DNA of 64,000 nucleotides from Brassica napus (lineage: Eukaryota > Streptophyta > Magnoliopsida > Brassicales > Brassicaceae): the NCBI RefSeq assembly GCF_020379485.1, contig NW_026015055.1, positions 28,280 to 92,279 on the forward strand, in the 5' to 3' direction. Positions 1-12,642 of the stretch are shown here, piece after piece; the first letter of the stretch is position 1, and each line of letters begins with the position of its first letter. The notes below the pieces were generated by a model, which was not told where the DNA came from, did not search any database, and was given only the letters and a program-made list of their open reading frames with translations. The position numbers and the translations under genes are program-made.

Positions 1-1620
1 ATGTATTTTACAAGTGATAACCAATATGGTTACTGAATGTAGATTAAAGCGTGTGGTGAGCATCTGACGCGTGTGAAATGGGCATGGGATGTAAATTCCG
101 TGTTGCCGAGGTTTATGTCGGAATTATGGGTTGTCTTCACGTGCATGGTGCATCTCCACCGTCCACTAAAGTTTGATGCTCGTTGTCTTTTTTATTATTG
201 TTTTATTACCTATCCATTTGTTTACGTGAACGACTCCGTAAGTTGAGGTATTTTCATTTTGGCCCCTCATCTCCATTTTTTCCAATTTAAAAGATAGATT
301 AGATCATAATAATAATAATAATAATATTTATTCTGGTTACTAAAAGAGTTCGCCGTTGATTAAAAGGAGTACGTACTACGCAGTACGTATTAAGCGATGG
401 TATTATGACATACTATTAGAAATCATACTAATACTATGGTTGGTTGCAGATACGCCGATCAGGATCACATCGTCGTTTAAAAGCACTAGAATCAACGCGT
501 AGTAAAATAGTGTTAGTGTGAATCAATATATACTATTAAAAGGTTGAGTCCAATATATATTTCTTTTATTTAAGGTTTAGTTATTATTCTCTTTATATAT
601 CCCTATCCAGTTTTATTTATAACTTCCATTTGATTCTCCTAATTTTCGGATCCACTTGAGTCCAAGTCAACGGTTTCATACAATAATCAATATAAGTAAT
701 GAAATTAAACATGTTTGACAACAATATAATTGACATCAATTTTTTCACCGTATAACCTACCTCGATTCTATTCCTAACACCTACATCTTTTATAAGTAAA
801 ATTAATTCAAAAGTTTTAATAGGTTTAGATTGATACAAACAGGTTGATATATATTAAATAGGTTGATTTATTTTATTGTCAGTTATATTTGATATATATA
901 CTCTAAAAGATTAAATGGACTAATTTAGATACTTAATCATTTTAAGGATATTTTAGTATATGAGAACTGTTTTAATACTAATAATTTTTAAAAATATTAT
1001 ACACAAACATATAATTTTTTTAAACATATAAAAAAATGTTACATATTTGTGACAAAAAATGTTACATATTTACAGAAAAATAAATAAATTATAAAGTAAC
1101 ATTATACCTGCCGGTGAAGATCTAGAATAAACAAATATAATTACAAAAAAAAGCATACAGACATATAATTATAAAGAATATAGAGTATGTCTGATCAACT
1201 TCTTAGTTGCTATTATTTTATAAAATATTTTTCGATTAAAAATTATACACAAATATGATTACAAAAATAACATAAATATGATAAAAAAAAATATATGAAA
1301 GTTAAATTTCTAAAAAAAAATAAAAACAAAAAGTATATTCGCTCTTTGTTTGATTTGAAAGACACGTGTGAAACAAAATTAACTGCGGCGGCCGCTTTTG
1401 CTCAGATGGGACCTACACGCTTCATATCAAGGTCATCTAGAATCTCAATCTCAACCAACCAAATTTTGTCCCTCCCTTGTGCAAATTCGGCCATTTACAC
1501 CACATATACTATCTATATTGCAGATAGTATTTGTGTTCAAAAAAAAAAAAACTATCTATATTGCTTATTCATTCCCTTTTTTTTTTTTTTTTTTTTTTTT
1601 TAGCAGGAGGTTCAAAGACG
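1..1620. other. AT-rich intergenic DNA, no gene seen
   Basis: No open frame with recognisable protein similarity, no RNA gene and no bounded transposon was found. The stretch is AT-rich, with poly-A/T runs near 1537-1600 and an (ATA)n run near 307-328. Short open frames here translate low-complexity sequence. Confidence 0.6.
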
Positions 1621-1621
1621 A

Positions 1622-1688
1622 TCTGTAATCCGCACGTGGTTTCTATTTGCCCAAAGGTCCGTAATCCGCACGTGGTTTCTGATTGCCA
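1622..1688. repeat. Two-copy direct repeat with a G-box core
   Basis: A unit of about 33 bp, containing GTAATCCGCACGTGGTTTCT, occurs twice in tandem (from about 1623 and about 1657). Each copy carries CACGTG, the core of plant G-box/ABRE-like elements. No gene with a convincing start lies directly downstream, so a regulatory role is only a possibility. Confidence 0.5.
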
Positions 1689-2699
1689 ACCATCTATAAT
1701 CCTCCTGGTCCGGAACCAACCGACACTAATACCCATTATCCAAAGACCCGGCACCAACGCCGCGTTAACTTTAAACTTGGGGAGGACGTAAAGCGTTCCG
1801 TGGCCACAGGGGATATCGAACTCGGGTCCGTATCGGTTGTGGTAACTATCTCAGAACCACTAGCCCACCACCTCGTGATTTCCCTTTTCTTTTGATATTT
1901 TACGACTGCAGATCCCATGATTTATTATTTTCACAAGTAACCCACCTACTTATGAAACGCTAAATTAAATTAAGACCTCCCAGATTATTTATTACAGATC
2001 CAACGAGTACAGTTTCCAGTCTACATAGTTCAAACGTATCGGGTTTCGTTAATTAGATTTTGGAGAAGTTATTTTCTTAGCTAGTGGAGTAGTTTTTTTG
2101 TTTGATATTTCATTAAATTTAAATAGTTTTTTAGTACTAAAGTACAACATACGTAAAACAAAAAGAAATTCAGTTTCATGGTATTTTATTAAATTTACGT
2201 GTTTATAATAATATATTTTAACGATAGAACCGTAACCATCCGAGAGCTTCGTAACATTTGCACCACAAATATTAGTCCTGAAATGTAGGGGTTCTCGCAT
2301 GAAGGAGAATTATAACTTAAGGGAGTTTTTGTAAAAAAGTTTCACCCAATGCGGAGCTGCCACGGCAGTTGCTTCACCTGGACACATGTTACCAACGTGG
2401 GGACAGGTGGTGCTGTGAAAATGTCATAGCGTGATAGTGCAGACGCGCGTGAAGAAGGTCCTTGTCTGGTTCAAATGCTATGTAGGCGCGTCGGGCACGT
2501 GTTCAAGTTATGCTTTAGTACTACAAAACACCTTATTGAAACTCTGCGAACCAAACAAAGACCACTTTTTTTTTTTTTTTTGGTAATTGGCATTCAATAA
2601 AGACCACTTATTCCATTTACTATAACACTTATTTATTTTCATTTTTTTGATAAAAATGTAAAGATATAATTATCAAACTTTTACGTTTTTGACAGAAAT

Positions 2700-4020
2700 T
2701 ACAGAGTTAACCAGAAACATAGAAAACGAAAATAAAATCTAAAAATCGACTCGAACTAGTTAACACGAGACAACCAAAAACAATAACCAAAATCGCTATC
2801 CTGAAGCTCCACCAAGTCCGCAACAACAGCTTCCCGCAAAAAAATAAGCCAAGTTCAACCGAGAGTCGAGAACCCAATAATTTTGACATCTCCGGTGACC
2901 CGCTCTTAAAGATAATGACTAATCTAAGAACAGCTTGCCAAGGCTTCATAGCAGCAACCCACACAAACAAACAATATCAGCAGAGGCCTAACCTTCCGCA
3001 ACAACCAAGTCCGAGCATTTATTGGGCCCGGGAACGGCCTGTACACATTGCCGCTCCGAGCTAAACAGGTTGCTCCTTCTGTACCTCCCACAACGATCCC
3101 AACCTGCACAAAATTGTCAAGCACACCAGCACAAAAAGTTCAAACAAACCTATGTGATGCTGAGATGTGAGCAAAGACCGAGCGTTAGGAAGTGGCGGTC
3201 AATGACCCGAGAACCACCACACGCCCATCACCGCTGAGAACCGACAAACTGAAATTGGAGATGCTAGAACCGTCTCTTGCCATGGAAAGAGAACGACAAT
3301 ATGAAAACAAGGCACAATACAATGGAGCAGGAACCACGAAGAGGAGGACCGAAGGTGAGGAGGTCAATCAAAAGGTCACTCAAGCGGCATAGACGATCGC
3401 TCTTTAAACCTCTGACAGGACCAACGCGAGCCGACCACAGAGCTCAGACACCAACCCATATGCGTGTTGAAGCTCATGAACTCGCTGTCGTGGTAGAGAA
3501 ACCCACCAGCACACACCATGCTAAAGAGGAGAACACTAACGTTCGAGAACCCAACGAGAGCCACCCTCCAGAGCCAAATGACCCCCTGGCCAGGAACAAC
3601 ACACCGCCGAAGACCGGGAAAGATACAGAGGCGCTCCTCCTCACGGACAGAGGAAGCCGGTCGAGACCTGCGAGAGAGAAAATCGATCTCCACCAAACCC
3701 CAAAATCCGACTACAACCACCACCTACTACTCGACCTTCTCGCCATAGTTCCAGAGATAGCTGATGGACCACCAGAATCAAACCCCTCTGCAGCGGAGCA
3801 TTTTCCGGAGTCAAAACCGAACCCATAACTACACACATATCGAAAGAGAGGAAGGCAGACGGGGCGGCAACAAAGCGAGAAGAGACAGCTAAACGGAGGA
3901 GCCTCCGGTCACCGGAACGCGCTGCCACGCGCTGTTCGAGTCGGGGGAAACAAGCTTCATTAATGGCGTCTGCAAGAGATAATGTGGAGAGAGAAGAGAG
4001 CGAAGAGAGCGTTTCCAAAG
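2700..4020 (-). repeat. GC-richer retroelement-like segment, no intact gene
   Basis: About 1.3 kb is clearly richer in GC than its surroundings and has overlapping medium-length open frames on both strands, none with a domain I recognise. Read on the minus strand it ends near 2700-2650 in AT-rich sequence with ATAAAAATG-like runs, resembling the 3' tail of a plant non-LTR element. The hAT element at 4029 sits at its other edge. A deleted LINE derivative is my best guess; a captured gene fragment is an alternative. Confidence 0.3.
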
Positions 4021-4028
4021 GTTCTGAC

Positions 4029-4867
4029 TAGGGGTGGGCACTTCGGTTATTTTCTCGGTTCGGTTTGGGTTCGGTTCGGGTGTGGTTCGGTTTGGTTAGT
4101 TAGGTTATAGTATTTTTCCAACTGAAATAAACCATAGTTAATTTTTTTCGGTTCGGTTTGTATTCGGTTTGGTTTATATTTGGTTCAATTTGTATTCGGT
4201 TATGTTCGGTTCTTTTTAGTTTAATTTTTTGTAAGAAAAATTATGTTTTAAAACATAAATTATGTAAACATAAACTATGTGAACTAAATTCAATATAAAA
4301 CTGAAACAAAACCTTTAAAAAGGTCACAAAAAATATATAAAAATTAAAACAAATGAAAGTTAACTAAAATAACAAAAATCAACATCATTAGTAATGTCTC
4401 TTATATCATTATTAAAAATCATGCAATGAACGATCTTCCATGTGATGCTATGGAGAAAAACTTTTGTTTTTAATAAATTTTGCTTTAAGTTGTAGGTTTA
4501 GATTTAACATCCACATTGACATATATAAGAATATAAAAATACAGATTTTTCTATTTTTTATATCAAATATTTTGATGATTACATATTAGGTTAGAAGAAT
4601 ATATGTTAATGAATAAAAAATTGAAAATACATGGTTTGGTATTAGAATTTTAGTATATTGATATAACTAATATTTTTAATTTAAATAATTACAAAACACA
4701 TCGATTTCTCAGTTCGGTTCGGTTTTAAATCGAACCGAACTGAACCATTCGGGTTGGGAAAATCTTCAACCGAATGGTTTGAAATAGACTTTGGATCGGT
4801 TTGAATCGGTTTCGGTTCGGTTGGTTCGGTTTGACTCGGTTCAGTTCAGTTTTTTGGCCCACCCCTA
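4029..4867. mobile_element. Non-autonomous hAT-type element (839 bp)
   Basis: The element begins TAGGGGTGGGC and ends with the exact reverse complement GCCCACCCCTA. It is flanked by a perfect 8-bp target duplication GTTCTGAC (4021-4028 and 4868-4875). An 8-bp duplication and these termini are typical of hAT elements. The interior has no transposase: both ends are dense in TCGGTTCGGTT-type pentamer repeats in opposite orientation, and the middle is AT-rich. It is the first of three elements of this general build in the window. Confidence 0.9.
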
Positions 4868-4894
4868 GTTCTGACTATAATGTTCTCAATCCTA

Positions 4895-5190
4895 TAACAC
4901 TTACTTGTCTCTCTTATTATCATAGTCTGAATAATTTTGAAAATCATTCCGTCTATTGTGACATATTTATTAGTTTTCTGAAAAACACTGTTGCAGAGAA
5001 AATTTCACGTTGAAAATATAAAAAAGACTTATTCTATTTACCGTAACACTTACTCGTCTTTCTTATTATCATCGTCTAAATAATTTTGAAAATCATTCCG
5101 TCTATTGTGACATATTTTTCAGTTTTTTGAAAAATGTTGTTGAAAAAAAAAATTCACATTGAAAATATAAAAAAAAAATTTAATAGTATA
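4895..5190. repeat. 149-bp tandem duplication
   Basis: The segment from 4895 is repeated from 5044 with a period of 149 bp and modest divergence; both copies contain TTTTGAAAATCATTCCGTCT. A related short piece (CTATAACACTTATT) occurs at about 2620, on the other side of the retroelement-like segment and the hAT insertion, so these elements probably entered a repeat family already present. Related AT-rich sequence continues to about 5520. Confidence 0.6.
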
Positions 5191-5880
5191 TAAATGATTT
5201 GGACCACTCTACTTATCGCTAATTGGTTTTAAGTTGGAACTCCAAAAAACTTATCATAGTAGGCCGATATCCTAAATCACTAATCCTGCCTGGAAAATAG
5301 TTCAATCAATCCACTAGCTGATGGTGCATAGAAAATTTAGTTCTTCCGAAATTCCTAGAAAACAACATTATCTTAGAAGAGTATAATGGATTCTGTCGAA
5401 AATAAGGATTATATGCACCATTATCTCCAGGGAAGGTGTTGGAGAGAAGATCTCACATTGAAATATGTAAATGAATATTTAATGAATTTGAACCACTCCG
5501 CTTAGCGCCAATCAGGATTAAGTTGGAATAAGCCTATGCAACTTACCAAACACATTTTTCTCTCTGAATTATGTGATTCATTCATTAAACAGGAAATGAT
5601 AATTTTGTGTATTATAAAATTCGTAATTTGAAAGGTTTCCCATACTGTCAAAGCGCCGTTAGCCGCGTCATATGATTTTCGGGTGATATGCCAGGTCGGC
5701 TGACTTGCCATCTGTTCCATGAAACTTCGAAGATAGCTTACTGGGGTTCACATGTCGGCTTAATACTTACAACGCTGTCAACTCGTTTTCATTTTATTTA
5801 ATGAAAAAAGAATAATGCAATTTGGCCTTTTCGAACTTTTATCACCAGCTCGCTTTTTTTGTCAACCTGTTTATTATTAT
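5190..5880. other. Intergenic DNA without recognisable gene
   Basis: Two diverged stretches (about 5150-5240 and 5440-5525) resemble each other around the words TTGGACCACTC/TTGAACCACTC and AAGTTGGAA, suggesting old duplicated retroelement material. No coding similarity was recognised. Confidence 0.4.
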
Positions 5881-5889
5881 ATTAGAGCC

Positions 5890-6325
5890 ATTTGATTATA
5901 TAGTTCTGCTTCGTTCTTCTAGCATATTTAGCTAAGTGATCCCCATACATAAGTTGATTCCTAGGTACATGATGAAAACTAAAATCTTGAGACCTGGACA
6001 TCTCTTGTATGTCCTGTACCAAAGAGGCTATCTCAGTGTTGCGGACAACTTTGATGGTTGAGATCTGAGCTTCTTAATTCAACTCATCTATCAGGGATTT
6101 ACAGTCACTTAGGAAGGCAATCTGTTTATATCCTAGTCTTATTGTTTGTTGTACAGTCATCATAAGGGCTTGTGCTTCAGCTTTTAGTGATGTGTTTGTT
6201 GGTTTTATGAAAGAGGATCCTTGGAGTTTCTGAATGCCTTCTTCACTATGCAAGGATTATCCAATTCTTTCTACCTCCTCAGCACTTTTCCAAGATGCAT
6301 CAACAAAATTGAAGCTTGAGAAGAT
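5890..6325 (-). pseudogene. LINE RNase H-domain remnant
   Basis: On the minus strand three pieces match the RNase H-like domain (RVT_3 type) found at the C-terminus of plant non-LTR retrotransposon proteins. They are FNFVDASWKS near 6295, LKAEAQALMMTVQQTIRLGY near 6170 and IAFLSDCKSLIDEL near 6095, followed by HHVPRNQLMYGDHLAKYAR near 5940. The Asp, Glu and Asp active-site positions of the fold are visible in these words. Stop codons (after VERIG and after IDELN) and a frame change break the reading frame, so this is a dead fragment; the reverse transcriptase region is absent. Confidence 0.75.
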
Positions 6326-6829
6326 CCTTCCAAACCCTTCACACCAGCTTGTATCGCCGCCCTTCACAACTGGTCACATTTCACACTCATCCGTTTTTAT
6401 TTCTCCATAATGATATGAATTAGATAATTATTGAAGTTTTTTAATAGTTATTTAACGTCCCATTTATAATTATATCGAGTCATTAAGTACGAAAAAAATA
6501 AGGACATAACTTAGGTTCACTCCCTAGGTAAACATTTAAATTCATATCACTCTTTAAAACCAATCAAAGTGACATATAGATTATTAATTAAAAACATTAT
6601 ATTAAATAAAAAAATAGCTACAAAAAATAAAAAACGCTAATTTTAACGATGCTAACGTTTTCAGTTAAATCCTAAACCCTAAATATTAAATTCTAAATCC
6701 TATACCCTAAATTTTAAACCTAAACCTAAATCCAAACCCTAAACTCAAACCCTATACCATAAACCCTAATCCTAGACCATAAACCCAAATTATATACCCT
6801 AAACCCACACTACAAGAAAACAGGGGGAT

Positions 6830-7280
6830 TCTGATGGCCGAAATCGTCGGAAATTCGTCAGAATAGACATATTCCGACGAATTTCCGACGAACCTGTCCG
6901 TCGGTATCGTTTTGTCGGAAAAAAAAATTCGTCGGAATTTCGTCAGAACTTCGTACGACTTTCTGACGAATACCGAGAAACGTCATTCTGACGAACTTCC
7001 GACGATATTACGATGCCGACACACGAGACCAGATTTCATCAGAAAAATTATGTACCGACGGAGATCGTTCCTCGGACAATTCCGACGTAGTGGATTCCTC
7101 GGTGTATTCCGACAGACAATAGTCGTCGGAATATTCCGACGGAAAATGGTCGTTGGAATATACCGACGGATATTTGTCCATCGGAATATTCCGACGAATA
7201 TTGGTTCGTCGGTAAATTCCGACGGATATTTGTCCGTCGGTATATTCCGACGACCATTGTCCGTCGGAATATACCGAATT
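6830..7280. repeat. Subterminal repeat array of CACTA-1, left end
   Basis: Many copies of TTCCGACGG and its complement CCGTCGGAA, separated by short TATTTGTC-like spacers, fill this end. A matching array lies at 12655-13085 at the other end. Such arrays are the binding region for TNPA-like proteins in En/Spm. Open frames across them translate repeats and are not genes. Confidence 0.85.
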
Positions 7281-7489
7281 ATATAAATTTTAAAAACGAA
7301 TTGATTTTGCAATTTTATATATTTTTTTTATATTAATAAATTAAAAAAATCAGAAATTTAAAACTAATAGTATTATATCATTTAAATTCATAAAAACCGA
7401 AATAGAAAAAAAACATTCAGAAAGTTTAAAATTCATACAAACCGAAATAGAAAAAAAAACATTCCGAAAGTTTTAAAAAGCCGAAAAAA

Positions 7490-9011
7490 CTAAGATGAAC
7501 TCGAAGACATCAAGCGATCTAGCTTCTGCATTATCTCGGTGTTGAACTTCTTCTGGGATGCCAACTCAGCAAGGATAGTGGCATTCTCCGAACGGATAGT
7601 GGCATTCTCCGAAAGGATAGTTGTGTTCTGCTCCTCCAATGCCCCAATCCGTTCATCTTTGTCATGTAGCTCCTCGAGAATCATGGGATCGGCATACGGA
7701 GCTTGCGAAGAAGATGCCGGATACGAAGAAGCACGGCGGGCCAACCCAACTAAACGGCCTCCTTTCCTTTTAGGAACCGCCTACAAAAATATTTAAAGTA
7801 AGTAAATATGGACAAGTTAGTAATCGACATTATAAAAAAAATATATTAATAAAAAAAATTACCTTTTCAACCATCTCATTTATTTGCAATAGAGACAAGT
7901 TGGTTGAAGCTCCCGTAGAGACGCCGTCATCAGAGAGAGGCTGAGATTGAGAAACTATTTCAGCTTCCACCAAATCAACGACACCTTTGATCACGGGGTC
8001 CTGAATTTGACCCGTCGTCTTGTTAGTGTGAGCCACCTTAATGAGTTGGAGACGATCAACGGGATTACCGTCATTTGCTTCGATCTAAAAAACCGCCATT
8101 ATTAGCCAAGGAATATATAAAATATTTATTTAAAAAATATAAAGATAAATAATAATAACAAACTTACAAGTTCATCCTCCTTAGTAGACATAGAGCAAGC
8201 GCCGAGGTTGTGCACATACATACCTTTCCCGCCACGATCGCTCTTCCGGTTCTTGGAGTTCCTAGAAGACGTCTCTGCAGTTTCTTCCTTCTCCCAATGA
8301 GCTATCAACTGCTCCCACACCGTCCCGTTGATGAACCGTGGCCTCTTGTTCTTCTGCCAAACTGTCTTCCACGCGTTTATCTGCTTTGTATAAGAGTCCA
8401 TGGCCTTTTCGTTGAATTTCTTACGGACTGTTTCCGTAAGATCGGAGTGCCAGTTGAACTCTTGCTACAAAACAAACACAATTTAATAAGTAAATATATT
8501 AAAAAAAATGTAAAAACTTTAAAAAAATAAAGAGTTACTATACCGCAAACTGACGAAACCACAACTCTCGTTCGTCGAAAGGGATCACACTCCACTTTGG
8601 ATATCCAAAACGGAGCATGGAGTACATCATCTGGTTGATGCTCCAGCTAATGCCATTTTTCGACTTGGTGAACCTTTAAAAAAAATACAAGTTAGCAAGT
8701 TAATTAAAGGAATAAAACATAACGGTACAAATAAAAAAAATACTAACCAAGTGCTATAGCCTCGTCGTGGGTTGGGTTGGAGAACCGGGAGATGCTCTCG
8801 ACTGGGTTGTTGAACCAATAGATGAACCGACATGACCCCCGGATCCTGTTGAGCAGCAGCGTGAGGGGCAGCGGGAGCTGGAGCGGGAGGGGCAGCGGGA
8901 GCTGGAGCGGGAATATATGCGGGAATCGAGTCATGAGACGATCCCGATGCACGGGAACTGCTCACCGAACTACGTCGAAGACGGGCTACGGGGCGGGGTT
9001 CATCCTCGGCC
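7490..9011 (-). CDS. CACTA-1 Transposase_24 (Ptta/En/Spm) protein, several exons
   Basis: This is the second gene of CACTA-1, a plant transposase of the Ptta/En/Spm (Transposase_24) family thought to serve as the accessory DNA-binding (TNPA-like) factor. Exons read on the minus strand: about 9011-8749 (Ala/Pro-rich N-terminal part ending GYSTW), 8676 to about 8550 ([10 protein letters not shown] to LWFRQFA), about 8460-8170 (the family core with [12 protein letters not shown] and [15 protein letters not shown]), about 8085-7865 ([10 protein letters not shown]), and 7790-7490. The last exon encodes an ENATI-repeat coiled coil and a poly-Ser end. The exon pattern matches the homologous gene in CACTA-2. 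The first exon was not located and splice sites are by eye. No frameshift was seen. Confidence 0.75.
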
Positions 9012-9207
9012 CTAAAAAAAAAAATTAATACATCAAACATATTTTCAAATCATTTCTATTTTTAATGTTTTCATTTATATATTTACAAAAGGTTTTATAA
9101 ACTATTAAACCTTTTATTATACATAGTTTATTAATAAAAACTTAAAAAAAATAATAAAAAAATTTAAAATTTTTTATTATACATGATTTATATATATATA
9201 TACACAA

Positions 9208-12200
9208 TTATAAAAAATTTATAAATGAAGAAAAATATTGAAGTTTCCGCTGCGAATGAACTGATGTAACACCAAACACATCAATCTTCACTCCTCTATC
9301 TGGGGTGGTGTCATACCAATCACAATAGAATACTACACAACGCAATCCAACCATTCCAGGAAATTGGATTTTCAATATTTCTTTTATGTTGTCGTAGTAG
9401 ACATCGTCACCAGAAGATGATGAAACACCAGCATCATATGTTGTCTTAGAATGACCTTTACTTGTGAATGCATATCCTCGAGTACAAAATTTAGGATATG
9501 ATTTGACCACATAGTTTGGTCCCTGCACAAATTCGCGTATCCAATCATCGAACACAAGACCTCTGGCCAAACCATCATTCACCTATTAATTAAAAACATA
9601 TATGATTGAAAAGTTAATTAGTTTATATATATTAAATTTAAACTAATCATTTGCATAGTGTAATATGATATATGACTCACATAACTACGAAGCCACGCAG
9701 CAAATCCGTTATCTCTAAGTTGTCGAAGCTCATCTTCTGTTGCATGCCTGTGAGTCATGCGCAACTCCGCCATAAATACACTATATACAAAAATATTATC
9801 AATATGAAATAAATTTATTGAATATTAATCTAACAATAAATGAATAAATATTTTTACCTCTCATATTGTAGAACATCTTCACAGTTGGTGAGCAAATATG
9901 TTTGCAAATGAGCGTGCTCAGTGTCCGTAAGTCTCCGCTTCGTGAATTTTCCACTAAGTCGTCCTATTTCCTTGAACATGCTTGGGACAATAACATGATA
10001 TGTTGCTCTCTCCCCTCTATCATCATGCCGAGCAGGTCTTCGGTGTTTTGTATGCACTTTTGGTGGAAAATAATTTTCAGCAAAGATTGCAGTTTCTTCA
10101 TTGATCACCTGTGCCACTATAGATCCTTCCACCCTGCTTTGATTTTTGACCATCTTCTTCAGATGATGCATATAACGCTCAAAAATATACATCCATCTGT
10201 ACTGCACAGGACCACCAAGTTCCAATTCTCTTGCGAGATGAATAGCAAGATGTTCCATTACATCAAAGAATGATGGAGGAAATATCTTCTCAAGGTTGCA
10301 CATGCTGACTGGTGCGTTTGTCTTCAAATTATAATTATTAATACCCTCTTCAGTCACTACTCTGCTGCATAAGTCGCGGAAGAAAACACTAATCCCTACA
10401 TAGATAAAAGACATAATTTTCGTAAGTATTAAGTTTTTATAAGCATAATTGTTAAATATAAAAATAAATTAAATTGTAAAAATATAAGATACCTGCAATT
10501 GCTTCATGAACATTACGTGGCAATAATGCAGAAAAAGCAAACGGAAGGAGGCGCTGCATAATTACATGACAATCATGACTCTTCAAGCCAGTAAACTTTC
10601 CTTCGCTTCTATCAACGCAGTTCCCCAAATTTAATGCATATCCGTCAGGAAATTTCACTTTATCTGTAATACAATCAAAGAACTCTTCTTTTCTAGCACC
10701 ATCCAGCCGATAAATGGGAAAAGAGGCCGTACCGTTCTCATCAACGTGAAGTTCTGACTGATCACAGATATCGACTAAATCCAACCTTGACTTCAAATTA
10801 TCCTTCGTTTTACCTTGGATGTTAAGGACTGTGTTCATCAGATTGTCGAAGAAGTTCTTCTCAATATGCATGACATCTAAATTATGCCGCAATAGATGAC
10901 TCTCCCAATATGGCAGATCCCAGAAAATACTCTTTTTGTGCCAGTTATGTAGCTCTCCAACCGCACTGACTCGAATGTTTTCATGTCCACCTACATCTGG
11001 CGTCCTTTCTGCATTAAAATACCTAAACTGCTTCAACAAATCTTTCCCACTAACTTCCTCAGGTGGACCATCAGACACCTGCTTGTTCTTCGTAAACGAA
11101 GTCTTACTCCTGCGGTATGGATGATCAGGTGGTAGAAATCGTCTGTGACAGTCAAACCAACACGTTTTCCTTCCGTTCTTTAGTTGGAAAGCATCTGTGT
11201 CATCTTGACAATATGGACAGGATAGCCTCCCATGTGTTGTCCATCCAGATAACATACCATATGCTGGAAAGTCACTTATTGTCCACATAAGTACTGCCCG
11301 CATCTGAAAATTTTTTTTGCACGAAACATCGTATGTCTGAAAACCATGCGTCCATAGTTGTTGCAACTCATATATCAATGGTTGAAGAAACACATCTAGT
11401 GATCTTTTAGGATGATCTGGCCAGGGACGAAAATTGAGAGAAACAAAAACTCTCGTCGCATGCACAAGCTCGGCCGTAAGTTGTACGGTGTCACAATAAC
11501 TGGCCATAGAGAATATTGTCTTCCATGCTTTCCAAATGGGCTGAAACCATCAGTAGATAATCCAAGATAAACATTTCTTCTCTCTTCTGCAAATTCTGGA
11601 TATGTTGACTGGAAATGTTTCCAAGCCTTCGCATTTGAAGGATGTCTAATCTCACCATTTGTGGAATGCTCTGCATGCCATCTCATTGCTTTTGCTGTGC
11701 GCTCACGCTGATACAACCTCTTCAATTTTTCCGTCAAAGGCAAATACCACATTCTTTTGAACGGGATCAGAACTCTTCCCCTCGTCTCCTGATAACGAAG
11801 TTTCCCACAAAATTTGCATATATTATGTGTCTCATCCGCTCTCCAGTAGATCATGCAGTTGTCAATACATACATCTATCACTTCGTACGGTAGTTGAAGA
11901 CTGGCAACAAGTTTCTGAACCTCGTAGTATAAACCCGGTGCAAGGTAATCCTCAGGTAGAATACCTTTGACAAAATCAGTAATCGCATCCATACATTCTT
12001 CAGCCAAATTATAGTCTGTCTTAATACCCATTAATCTAGTTGCAGAAGATAAGGCTGAATGACTATCTCTAGAATTTTGATACAAAAGCTGTTTTCCTGC
12101 ATCCAACATGTCAAAAAATCTCATAGATTCGGGATTTGGTTCTTCCCCTCTATAATGATCATGTACCATCTGCTCAGTACCTACACCATAATCTATATCC

Positions 12201-12547
12201 GTTCTAGATTCTTCTAACCTAATATCAGGCTGAAGTTCACTAACAGGCTGAGGTTCGCTAGTACTACCATATTCATAACCAGTTTCCCCATGAAGGTACC
12301 AAACTTTATAATTACGTGAAAACCCTTTCATATACAAATGAGTCCAAACATCAAATTCTTTTACAACCTTATTATTATTGCAAGAAGAGCAGAGACATCT
12401 TAACATACCACTTTTTGCATCCGGTTGCTGTTGAACAAGCCTCATGAATTCTCCAATCCCTTGAACGTATTCTTCCGTAAGCACATTGGTGTTCAGATCC
12501 AAATGAGGTTTATCCATCCACGAACGATAATAAACTTCTGAAGACAT
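9208..12547 (-). pseudogene. CACTA-1 TNPD transposase (Transposase_21), frameshifted and 3'-truncated
   Basis: This is the catalytic CACTA transposase. Reading from ATG at 12547: an N-terminal Transpos_assoc zinc-finger-like region (YYRSWMDKP, CLCSSCNNNK), the Transposase_21 core (STDGFSPFG, CPYCQDDTDAF, LDVMHIEKNFF), a DUF4218-type region (FPPSFFDVMEHL, YRWMYIFERYM, about 10390-9860) and a DUF4216-type exon (DDWIREFVQGP, 9582-9208). By comparison with CACTA-2, one base is lost near 11425 in the codons for VPGPEHP, shifting the frame. An intron at about 10405-10490 is absent in CACTA-2. The final exon found in CACTA-3 is missing. Transposition would need a helper element. Confidence 0.85.
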
Positions 12548-12634
12548 GATTTTCACGGAACTGTTATGACTAAAGAGAATGAAGAGAGAATGAAGTGTGA
12601 ATGAGTTGAATGTGAGTTGAATGAGGAGGGGTTG

Positions 12635-12642
12635 TATTTATA
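12635..12642 (-). promoter_or_regulatory. TATA box of the CACTA-1 transposase gene
   Basis: On the minus strand TATAAATA lies about 90 bp upstream of the transposase ATG at 12547, directly inside the subterminal repeats. Position and sequence fit a plant TATA box. Confidence 0.6.

Noticed and set aside
3277..4018. Frames of 183 and 125 residues in the GC-richer segment as genes
   Set aside because: Both strands are open over the same bases, composition is biased, and no domain or splice structure was recognised.
6912..7312. Frames of 124 and 109 residues with GIFRR/VGIYRR repeats
   Set aside because: They translate CACTA-1 subterminal repeats on both strands.
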